Shown here piece after piece: positions 12,889 to 21,700 of a stretch of DNA of 64,000 nucleotides (the first letter of the stretch is position 1; each line of letters opens with the position of its first letter). Made by a program: the position numbers and the translations under genes. The notes beneath the pieces are model-generated. The model saw nothing but the letters and a program-made list of their open reading frames with translations, did not search any database and had not been told where the DNA came from. Source of the stretch: Manihot esculenta (Eukaryota > Streptophyta > Magnoliopsida > Malpighiales > Euphorbiaceae); NCBI RefSeq assembly GCF_001659605.2, contig NW_025215483.1, positions 1-64,000 on the forward strand, in the 5' to 3' direction.

Positions 12889-13383
12889 CTGGGGTTAGGG
12901 GAGAGGGGTGAGCTAAAAGCCCAGTGAGCAGAAACTAAAAAAAAAAAACATTATATTAAAATTCATGCTTTCATGGAATGCATCATATCACAAACAATTC
13001 ACATCAAGGGTGAACCTGTCACCAATTAGTCCCAACATAGTCTCATGCCAGGCCGTCGCATGGGGTCCTGGTCTTCCTGTCATAACATACATAATGCCTC
13101 GTGCTAGGCCGTAGCATGGGGTCCTGGTCTTCCTGTCACATTATATATCTATTAAGTCTCGTGCCAGGCCGTAGCATGGGGTCCTGGTCTTCCTGTCATA
13201 TCATATATTAAGTCTCGTGGACTAATTGGATCATACAGCATTCACCCACAAGCGCAAAGGAAAATGCAATGCAACATATTCGTGAAATAATGCAATCAAC
13301 CTATTACATATCATCATGATGCATGAAGCATGCTCAAAACATTTAATTGCTTGATTTAAAACATTAAGCTTGTTTCCACTCAC
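12889..13383 (-). other. E1 putative LTR intron (GTGAGT...AG), 495 nt
   Basis: On the minus strand a strong donor (AGAG|GTGAGT) is followed 495 nt later by a branch-like CTCAC, a pyrimidine tract and CCCCAG|G. Donor and acceptor are conserved in E2 (487 nt) and E4 (474 nt). The segment contains the three-copy 41-bp repeat. A spliced genomic RNA could not regenerate this LTR, so any splicing must be partial. Predicted only. Confidence 0.35.
13042..13198 (-). repeat. three-copy repeat inside E1 5' LTR
   Basis: Three copies of a 41-bp unit containing GCCAGGCCGTAGCATGGGG and then TCCTGGTCTTCCTGTCA, spaced 56 and 60 bp. The GGCCTGG and CCAGGACC parts can pair imperfectly within each copy, giving potential small hairpins in the transcript. 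The same unit, also repeated, is in the 3' LTR (5445-5601) and in E2. Confidence 0.85.
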
Positions 13384-14370
13384 CTCTGGCTAGCTCTGAC
13401 CAGACACTGAAGCAGCTCACTCACTGCTGGGGTCCTCGGTTCCTCGGGTCCGAACCTGCACAGGTGGACTCCAATGAGGGACCAAACATATATAAACATA
13501 ACTCTAATATATCCCCCAAAAACCCCCTAAAACATCATGAAAACATCACAGAAAATATGCATGAAATGGCTGAACAGGGCACCTTCGGCGGCACCTTCGG
13601 CGGCCGAAAGTCCTGGACAGAGACGAAACTCAGCTAGGTTCGGCGGCACCTTCGGCGGCCGAAAGTGCCAGACAGAGACGAAAGTCTCTTTTCGGGGGCA
13701 CCTTCGGCAGCCGAAAGCTGCCTCCACAAGAGGGGTTCGGCGGCCGAAACTCCCTTCGGCTGCCGAACCTGGTTTCTGCCAAACGGCAGAAACTTGGTTC
13801 AAATGAACCTCCTGCCTCCCAAAACCATAAATCATGCATATTTCTCAACCAAAAACACACATACAAGTTTCTAGGGGCCTCAAACATGCATATACCCCAT
13901 CTACAACACTTCATTCACACACAATCAAGCTACACTGTTCATCAAACATCAAAAACCTAACATTTATTCAAATATACATATATCCCTAAACATGCCATTC
14001 TACCCCATGAATCTTACATGAAACTTATTTAAAACATGACAAGAGTTCAAGATCGACTCTTACCTCCTGAAGATCGAGAATAGAGGCGATCTAACTTGGA
14101 GTTGGGAGAAATCTAGCTCCTTGGGCCTCCAAGCTCAAAACTTGCTCAAAACTCGATTCAAAAGCTTAAAAACTTCAAAGCAAGATGAAAACTTGTTAAA
14201 ACCATGAAAGATCTAGAGGAAATACTCAAGATCGAGGGAGGAGCGGTGGAGACTCACCTTGGCCGACAATGGGAGAGAGAAAGCTCGCCCGTGCGGACCA
14301 AGGGGACCCTTTTATAGTGGCTGGCCAGGCCACGTTCGGGGGCCGAATGTGCCTCCGCATCCATGCAATG

Positions 14371-14496
14371 TTCGGCGGCCGAACATAAGGTTCGGCGGCC
14401 GAACCTGCACTTCCCTCACTTAGACTTTCGGGGGCCTAACGTGCCTCCCAAAGTCCATGCATGTTCGGCGGCCGAAAGTGAGTTTCGGCGGCCGAA
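14371..14496 (-). promoter_or_regulatory. E1 paired TTCGGCGGCCGAA palindromes upstream of TATA
   Basis: Four 13-bp palindromes (6-bp arms, 1-bp centre) at 14371-14383, 14391-14403, 14464-14476 and 14484-14496. They form two pairs with exact 20-bp start-to-start spacing, just upstream of TATAAAAG (14309-14316) in the element sense. They contain the GCC-box core GCCGCC on one strand. Conservation of spacing in E2 suggests protein-binding sites, perhaps for ERF-type or dimeric factors (inference). Confidence 0.6.
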
Positions 14497-14672
14497 CCTG
14501 GGTTTTTCCTTAAAGAATTTTCATGCAACAACTTATTTAAAATCATACTTAAAACATTAAAATACATGAAAACATTTTATAAAAACATGCTTTTACCCAT
14601 CTAGAGATTTCCGACACCCAAATTCCACCGGACGGTAGGAATTCCGATACCGGAGTCTAGCCGGGTATTACA

Positions 14673-14677
14673 ATCAC
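14673..14677. repeat. target-site duplication of E1, right copy (ATCAC)
   Basis: Matches 4825-4829; the satellite continues in register with CCATGTTACATCC immediately after it. Confidence 0.93.
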
Positions 14678-16168
14678 CCATGTTACATCCGCTGCCCGAT
14701 TTTGGACTAACAGCTTCCATCCCAAAAACTACCAAGTGTATCACCCATGTTACATCCAGCGCCTGATTTCGGACTAACAGCTTCCATCCCAAAAACTGCC
14801 AAGTCTATCACCCATGTTACATCTGGTGCCCGATTTCGGACTAATAGCATCCATCCTAAAAACTGCCAAGTCTATCACCCATGTTACATCCGGTGCCCGA
14901 TTTGGGACTAACAGCTTCCATCCCAAAAACTGCCAAGTCTATCACCCATGTTACATCCGGTGCCCGATTTCGGCATAATAGCTTCCATCCCAAAAACTGC
15001 CAAGTCTATCACCCATTTTACATCCGGTGCCCGATTTCCGACTAACAGCTTCCATCCCACAAACTGCCAAGTCTATCACCCATGTTACATCCGGTGCCCG
15101 ATTTCGGACTAACAGCTTCCATCCCAAAAACTGGCTAGTCTATCACCCATGTTATATCCGGTGCCGGATTTCGGACTGACAGCTTCCAGAACAAAAACTG
15201 CCAAGTCTATCACCCGTGTTACATCCGGTGCCCGATTTGGGACTAACAGCTTCCATCCCAAAAACTGCCAAGTCTATCACCAATGTTAAATACGGTGCCC
15301 GATTTCGGACTAACAGCTTCCATCCCAAAAACCGCAAAGTCTATCACCCATGTTTCATCCGGTGCCCGATTTGGGACTAACAGCTTCCATCCCAAAAACT
15401 GCCAAGTCTATCACCCACGTTACATCCGGTGCCCGATTTCGGACTAACAGCTTCCATCCCAAAAACTGCCAAGTCTATCACCCACGTTACATCCGATGCC
15501 CGATTTCGGACTAACAGCTTCCATCCCAAAAACTGCCAAGTCTATCACCCATTTTACATCCGGTGCCCGATTTCCGACTAACTGCTTCCATCCCACAAAC
15601 TGCCAAGTCTATCACCCATGTTACATCCGGTGCCCGATTTCGGCATAATAGCTTCCATCCCAAAAACTGCCAAGTCTATCACCCATGTTACATCCGATGC
15701 CCGAATTCAGACTAACAGCTTCCATCCAACAAACTGCCAAGTCTATCACCCATGTTACATCCGATGCCCGATTTTGGACTAACAGCTTCCATCCCAAAAA
15801 CTGCCAAGTCTATCACCCATGCTACATCCGGTGCCTGATTTCGGCATAATAGCTTCCATCCCAAAAACAGCCAAGTCTATCACCCATGTTACCTCCGGTG
15901 CCCGATTTGGGACTAACAGCTTCCATCCCAAAAACTGCCTAGTCTATCACCCATGTTACATCCGGTGCCCGATTTCGGACTAACTGATTCCATCCCAAAA
16001 ACTGCCATGTCTATCACCTATGTTACATCCGGTGCCCGATTTCGGACTAACTGCTTCCATCCCAAAAACTGCCAAGTCTATCACCCATGTTACATCCGGT
16101 GCCCGATTTCGGCATAATAGCTTCCATCCCAAAAACTTCCAAGTCTATCACCCATGTTAGATCTGGTG

Positions 16169-16173
16169 CCCGA
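16169..16173. repeat. target-site duplication of E2, left copy (CCCGA)
   Basis: CCCGA precedes the TGTAATACCC terminus and recurs at 26110-26114 after GGGGCGTTACA. Removing E2 and one copy gives a normal monomer. The paralogous empty site is at 575-579. Confidence 0.93.
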
Positions 16174-16350
16174 TGTAATACCCGGCTAGACTCCGGTATC
16201 GGAATTCCTACCGTCCGGTGGAATCTCGGATGTCGGAGACCTCTAGAAGGGTAGAATCATGTTTGATGAAATGTTTTCATGTTTTTAATGGTTTTAAGTA
16301 TTAAATAAAATGAGTTTTTGCATGAAAATAGCATTGGAGGAAAACCCAGG

Positions 16351-16475
16351 TTCGGCCGCCGAAAGTCAAGTTCGGCCGCCGAACATGCATGCGTTTTGGA
16401 GGCACGTTAGGCCCCCGAAAGCATGAGTGAGGGAAGTTCAGGTTCGGCCGCCGAACCTCATGTTCGGCCGCCGAA
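16351..16475 (+). promoter_or_regulatory. E2 paired TTCGGCCGCCGAA palindromes upstream of TATA
   Basis: Sites at 16351-16363, 16371-16383, 16443-16455 and 16463-16475. Both pairs have 20-bp spacing, and the second pair starts 92 bp after the first (93 in E1). The TATA box follows at 16530. Mirrored in the 3' LTR at about 24002-24126. Confidence 0.6.
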
Positions 16476-16529
16476 CATGGCATGCATGCGGAGGCACATT
16501 CGGCCCCCGAACGTGGTCTGGCCAGCCAC

Positions 16530-16537
16530 TATAAAAG
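16530..16537 (+). promoter_or_regulatory. E2 TATA box (TATAAAAG)
   Basis: A consensus TATA box in the 5' LTR, preceded by GGCCAGCCAC and the palindrome pairs. The equivalent in E1 is the complement of 14309-14316, and in the E2 3' LTR 24181-24188. Transcription probably starts 25-35 bp downstream (family knowledge, not shown here). Confidence 0.75.
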
Positions 16538-17501
16538 GGTCCCTTAGCCGAAAACGGGCGAGCTTTTCCCTATTTTCGGCCAAGGTGAGCTTTCCGCCGT
16601 CCCTCACCCATTTTTGATGTTCTTCCTCTAAATCTTTTAAGATTTTCACTTGTTTTTACTTGGTTTTGAAGATTTAAGCTTTTGAAACAAGTTTTGGAGC
16701 TTTGGGAACTCAGGAGCTCATTTTCGAGGATCTCCAAGTTTAGGTCGTCTCCCTCTCGATCTCCAAGAGGTAAGGGCCGATCTTAAGCTCCTTATGTGTT
16801 TTAAATAAGTTTTATGCAAGATCTATGGGTAGAAATGCATGTTAGGTTATATGTTGAGTTCATGGGTTATATTGATGATTTGGGCAATGTATGTTGATTT
16901 TTGTGTGTTTGAAGTGTTGTAGTTGGGGTATATGATAGTTTGAGACCCCTAGGTGTAATGTATGTGTGGTATGCATGTTGTAGAACGAAGTTATGCATGA
17001 TTTAAGGTTTGGAGGCGAAATGTGCAAAGGGAGCCAAGTTTCTGCCCTTGGCAGAAACCAGGTTCGGCAGCCGAAGGCACTTTCGGCCGCCGAACATGGC
17101 TGGGAAGGCAGCCCTTTGGCTGCCGAAGTTGCCCCCGAAAGAGAGACTTTCGTCTCTGTCGGGCAGTTTCGGCCGCCGAAAGTGCCGCCGAACATGCATA
17201 AGTTTCGTCTCTGTCTGGGAGTTTCGGCCGCCGGAGGTGCCACTGAACCTGCATGACTTTCGGCTCTTGAGGGACTTTCGGCCGCCGAACCTGCCGCCGA
17301 TAGTGCCCTGTTCAGCCATTTCTTGCATGTTTTTATGTGATATTTTCAGGATGTTTTAGGGGGTTATTGGGGAATATTTTAGAGTTATGTTCAGGTATGT
17401 TTGGTCCCTCACTTGAGTCCACCTGTGTAGGTTCGGACCCGAGGAACCGAGGACCCCAGCAGTGAGTTCAGCTGCTTCGGTATTGTCAGAGTCAGCCAGA
17501 G

Positions 17502-17988
17502 GTGAGTAGGACTAAACTTAATCTTTTAAAATTAAATGTTTTATCATGTTTCATGCATCATGATTATGCAATAGGATGATTGCATTAGTTTCACGAATAT
17601 GTCGCATTGCATCTATGGTTGTTGATGTGGGTGAATGTTGGATGACCCATTTAGTCCAAGACAGGAAGACCAGGACCCCATTCTACGGCCTGGCACAGAG
17701 TAAGGAAAGACCAGGACCCCATTCTACGGCCTGGCACGATAGTGGACTCGAAGACCAGGAGCCCAGAGGAGGCCCTGGGATAATGGTAAGTAATGTATGT
17801 ATGACAGGAAGACCAGGACCCCATGCTACGGCCTGGCACAGAGTTAACTTGGACTATTTGGTGACAAGTTCACCCAACCCTTATGTGAATTGTTTGTGTT
17901 ATGATGCATTTCATAGAGCATAGTGTTAATGTGTTTTAATAGCTCTACTCACTGGGCTTTTAGCTCACCCCTCTCCCTTTTCCCCCAG
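17502..17988 (+). other. E2 putative LTR intron (GTGAGT...AG), 487 nt
   Basis: Donor CCAGAG|GTGAGT and acceptor with branch-like TACTCAC and the tract CTCTCCCTTTTCCCCCAG. The positions are conserved in E1 and E4 even though the sequence between them has diverged. It spans the repeat block at 17660-17843. Predicted from consensus and conservation only. Confidence 0.35.
17660..17843 (+). repeat. repeats of an AGACCAGGACCCC...GGCCTGGCAC unit in E2 LTR
   Basis: Three good copies (about 17660-17700, 17704-17740, 17803-17843) and one degraded copy (about 17750-17780). This is the reverse complement of the unit in E1. Each copy pairs CCAGG with CCTGG around a short loop. Also present in the 3' LTR at about 25311-25494. 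Confidence 0.8.
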
Positions 17989-18461
17989 GCTTACAGGTAC
18001 AGGATATAGTACGGGAGTCCGGATAGAGTAAAGAAGTTGTGCCTATGTAATAGCTAGCAATGGACATAATCAAATTGTAATGTAAAAGTACAGTATAGTT
18101 ATGTAATGAGTTTTATGGATGTTAGTGTGTGCTTGACCATAGATTGTTGTATCCCTTTTAAACATGATCTTAGAGATTTATATGATGTTTATGTATACCA
18201 ACTCAACAGATGTTATGTGGCTCATTGGGGGCACAGATGAGATCCCACAGAGGGATCAAAGTTATGTTCATATTTATGCACAGGTTGAGTTTGGTTGATG
18301 TTTATAGAAAGAAAAGTTTTAATTTTTATGCATGTTGTTGATCATGTATGGGATTATACAGGTTTACAGGTTTTATGTCAGGCTTGCTACGGGTCCCGGC
18401 GGCCTTAAGTCGACCCGGATCCTAGCGCCGGTAGCGGTCTGATTTTCGGGGCGTTACAGAA

Positions 18462-18474
18462 TGGTATCAGAGCC
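18462..18474 (+). promoter_or_regulatory. E2 primer binding site (tRNA-iMet)
   Basis: TGGTATCAGAGCC begins three bases after the 5' LTR ends (18458) and is identical to the E1 site. The remaining leader to the gag start (18475-18731) has no gene. It keeps a stretch around GATCATGTCCACTAGGATAGG that is conserved in all four elements. Confidence 0.95.
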
Positions 18475-18689
18475 CTAGGTTCATATGGTCGGACCTAGAG
18501 TGTCGGGCTCATAGAGGTTATAGAAGGTCAAGCACAATAGGAAAAGATCATGTCCACTAGGATAGGATGTGGAGTCCTGTCTTGCATGATGATGTGAAAT
18601 GCCATGATAATAAGCATGTGCATTAATGATATGCTATGATATGTGATGTATGTGATGAGGGTTCATGTGTGCCCACATGAACCATATGA

Positions 18690-18723
18690 TGCTAATGCTT
18701 GCTTGATGTGTACTATTTTTCAG
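18690..18723 (+). promoter_or_regulatory. E2 putative 3' splice site before gag
   Basis: GCTAATG, 28 nt, then TACTATTTTTCAG ending at 18723; the gag ATG is at 18732. It matches E1 and E3 in branch-like motif, distance and position. Splicing from an LTR donor to this site would remove the PBS and the rest of the leader. Confidence 0.5.
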
Positions 18724-18731
18724 AAAACAGG

Positions 18732-21700
18732 ATGAGAGGAACTCGTCGATCAGCAAGATTGACTGGAGTACCACCTGAGGATGAGGGCATGAGCGCCCGT
18801 CCTCCTACATTGCCTAGGGCAATGTCAAGCAGGTCCAACAGGGACAGAGTAGCAAGAGACCCTAGAAGGTCTCTGGATCTGGGTAGAAGCAGATCAGTCA
18901 GAGGAACAGTTAAGGGAGGAGCGTCAGAGGATATGGGGGATGATATGGACGTAGAACAAAGGAGGGATGGCAGTTTGGGAGTCAGTATGTCAGAAGAAGG
19001 AATGGGAGAATCCCAAGGAGGCACTCAGGCCTCGGGATTTGTACAGCCACCTCACTACCCACATTTCTCACAACATCCTGGGTATTCGATGGGAGGTACA
19101 TCGGATTACCCTAGTTTCACCCCTTATCCCACACAGATGCCATACCCACCATACTACCCACCGTACTCTCAGTACCCAATGTATCCACCTCAACCCTACT
19201 ATCCAAATCCAGCAAACCCTACCTCAGAAAATGTTGTACCACCTCCACCACCTGCAGAACCAGCAGCCCCAGTTGCTCAACCACCTAGACCTAGCTCAGC
19301 CAGTGGGAGCAAGGTCAAGATGACAGACTATATGAAGCTGGGTGCTCCCCAGTTTGAAACCGGTAATGATCCGTTCGTGTACTTGGAGCGGGTCAAGGCA
19401 ATTACAGATGAGATAGGGGCGGATGACAGTAGAGCCATTCAGATGGCCGGGTTCACGCTTAAGTGCAAGAAGGCACGGGAGTGGTTCAAGAATTATGTGA
19501 ACCCGAGAGTGGACAACATGACTTGGGAAGAGTTTGCAAATGAGTTTGCAGGATGGGCTTTCCCTGATAGTTCAAGGGAATTGAAGATGATAGAATTCGA
19601 GCAGTTGAGGCAAACTGATGACATGAGTGTAGACGAGTATACTGAAAGGTTTATGGAGTTGCTGCCATTTGCAGGGCAAGACCTTAGCACAGACCAGAAG
19701 AAGTCAAGGAGGTATATCATGAAGCTCCATCCAAGGTATTCCTCCTTGGTACAGTCAGCAGACAGAGAGAGTTTTCACGCCATAGTCGATATGGCTAGGA
19801 GAATGGAAGCTAGTGCCATCATTCAGGGGACAGTTAAACAAACAGTGGCACAAGCTTCTGGTTCTAAAACTCCGGGTGGGGGAAAGTTAGATCCCTCTAC
19901 CCTTAGTGCAGCAGCTTCAGGCAGCAAGAGATGGGGTAAACCCAAGGGTAAGAAGAATAAGTTCTGGAACAAGGTTAAGTCCAGTCTGGGATTTGGAAGT
20001 GGCTCAAGCTCTGGTGCGGATAATGCAGTTTGTGCGAGGTGTGGTAGACCACACAAGGGAGTATGTCGGTTTGGGACAAACACCTGCTTCAGATGCGGTC
20101 AGGAGGGGCATATGGCTCGAGATTGTCCAAGAGCGGCCCCGATGGCTCAGTCCCAGCAGACAGCTTCAGGCAGTGTAGCGCAGCCAGCAGCTCCAGCCAT
20201 GACTCAGGCCAGTGGCAGAGGCAGAGGGAGAGGAGCAGCCTCTTCTTCAGCGGGTTTCAGAGGTGAAGGTCCATCAGCCCCGGCACGGATCTTCACAATG
20301 ACACAGCAGGAGGCAGACGCATCCAACACCGTGGTGGCAGGTAATCTCATCATTGGATGTTCGGATGTATATGCATTGATGGACCCTGGTGCGTCTCATT
20401 CTTTTATTGCTCCGAGGGCTGTAGAGAGGTTGGGATTGATGACTTATGGGTTAGAGTGTCCTCTCTGGGTCAGTGGACCCAAGTGTGATCCATCAGTGGC
20501 AGAGTCAGTCTGTCAGTGTAGTCCAGTTTTTGTTGAGGGGAGATGCATGTCCGCCGACCTAGTGGTTCTAGATTTGACAGATTTTGACGTCATTCTAGGG
20601 ATGGACTGGTTATCTACCCATGGTGCTACCTTGGACTGCAGGGACAAGGTAGTCAGGTTCAGAGGTCAGGATGGATCAGAGGTCGTCTTCAGAGGAGACA
20701 GGAGGGGTACACCTAGAGGTATGATCTCAGCTCTTCAGGCTCGTAGGTTGCTTAGGAGGGGATGTCAGGGGTATTTGGCTCATGTGAGAGAGCTCAATAG
20801 TCAGGTCAGAGAGCCCGCCTCGGTGCCAGTGGTTAGAGAGTTCTTAGATGTGTTCCCAGACGAGCTGCCAGGTTTACCACCTGCTAGGGAGATAGAGTTC
20901 GAGATAGAACTGATGCCTGGAACCCGACCGATCTCTATCCCTCCCTACAGGATGGCGCCAGCAGAATTGAAAGAGCTGAAGGAGCAGTTACAGGAGCTGG
21001 TAGACAAGGGCTTCATCCGACCGAGTACCTCACCCTGGGGTGCTCCGGTTTTGTTTGTGAGAAAGAAGGATGGATCCCTTAGACTTTGTATCGACTACAG
21101 GCAGTTGAACAAAGCCACTACCAAGAATAAGTACCCATTGCCAAGGATCGACGATCTATTCGACCAGCTAGCAGGAGCGGGTTGTTTCTCCAAAATAGAT
21201 CTGAGATCGGGGTACCATCAGTTGAGGATCAGGGAAGAGGACGTACCAAAGACGGCTTTCAGGACCAGATATGGGCATTTTGAGTTCCTTGTAATGCCGT
21301 TCGGGTTAACTAACGCCCCTGCAGCATTCATGGATCTCATGAATAGAGTGTTTAGCCAGTACCTGGATCACTTTGTTATTGTCTTCATAGATGATATCTT
21401 AGTGTATTCCAGGAATGCAGAGGAGCATGCCCATCATCTGAGGTTGGTTCTACAGACCTTGAGGGAGCATGGCTTGTATGCCAAGTTCTCCAAGTGTGAG
21501 TTCTGGCTAAGGAGCATTTCGTTCTTGGGGCATGTAGTGTCAGAGAATGGAATTGAGGTAGACCCCAAGAAGACAGAGACTGTGGCTAACTGGCCTAGAC
21601 CCACTTCAGTGACAGAGATCAGGAGTTTCTTGGGTTTGGCAGGTTACTACAGGAGGTTCGTTCAGGACTTCTCAAAGATAGCAGCTCCTCTGACCAGACT

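Larger units (their letters stand above)
4830..14672 (-). mobile_element. E1: complete Ty3/gypsy chromovirus LTR retrotransposon (Tekay/Del-like)
   Basis: A 9843-bp element with two 2246-bp direct LTRs (4830-7075 and 12427-14672), TG...CA termini and a 5-bp target-site duplication. It also has a tRNA-iMet PBS, one open gag-pol frame and a polypurine tract. Transcription runs on the minus strand, so the right LTR is the 5' LTR. By eye the LTRs differ at about three positions (near 5526/13105, 6149/13737 and 7009/14607), about 0.13 percent. At plant neutral rates near 1e-8 per site per year this implies an insertion less than about 0.1 million years old. The open frame and all visible motifs make it a candidate autonomous, possibly active element. 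Tekay/Del assignment rests on the integrase C-terminus and chromodomain and would need a phylogeny. Confidence 0.96.
12427..14672 (-). repeat. E1 5' LTR
   Basis: A 2246-bp LTR that drives the element on the minus strand. Element-sense order: TGTAATACCC terminus; four TTCGGCGGCCGAA palindromes; TATAAAAG (14309-14316); splice-donor-like CAGGAGGTAAGA (GT at about 14063-14062); GCCGAA-rich cluster (about 13582-13772); donor-like CCAGAGGTGAGT (GT at 13383-13382); three tandem repeats (13042-13198); acceptor-like CTAACCCCAGG (AG at 12890-12889); GGGGCGTTACA terminus. U3/R/U5 borders cannot be fixed without transcript data. Confidence 0.95.
14673..16173. repeat. 67-bp satellite array, diverged block B
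   Basis: About 22 monomers between E1 and E2, of the same diverged type as block A. From about 15594 the order of variants repeats the window start almost exactly (for example CCGATGCCCGAATTCAG, then CACATGCTACATCC-like and AACTTCCAAG variants). This stretch is therefore a segmental copy of positions 1-579. No gene is visible. Confidence 0.96.
16174..18458 (+). repeat. E2 5' LTR
   Basis: A 2285-bp LTR. In order: TGTAATACCCGGCTAG terminus; four TTCGGCCGCCGAA palindromes (16351-16475); TATAAAAG (16530-16537); donor-like AAGAGGTAAGG (GT at 16770); a second GCCGAA-rich cluster (about 17065-17310); donor-like CAGAGGTGAGT (GT at 17502); tandem repeats (17660-17843); acceptor-like TTCCCCCAGG (AG at 17987-17988); GGGGCGTTACA terminus. 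Short open frames inside have no recognisable product. Confidence 0.95.

Noticed and set aside
17576..17923. 115-residue frame in E2 LTR, duplicated at 25227-25574
   Set aside because: It lies over the hairpin-prone repeats inside the intron-like segment; no domain is recognisable.
18699..18731. Upstream ATG of E2 gag-pol at 18699 as the true start
   Set aside because: E1 has no equivalent, the E1/E2 shared start is at 18732, and 18699 lies upstream of the conserved acceptor within a T-rich stretch.
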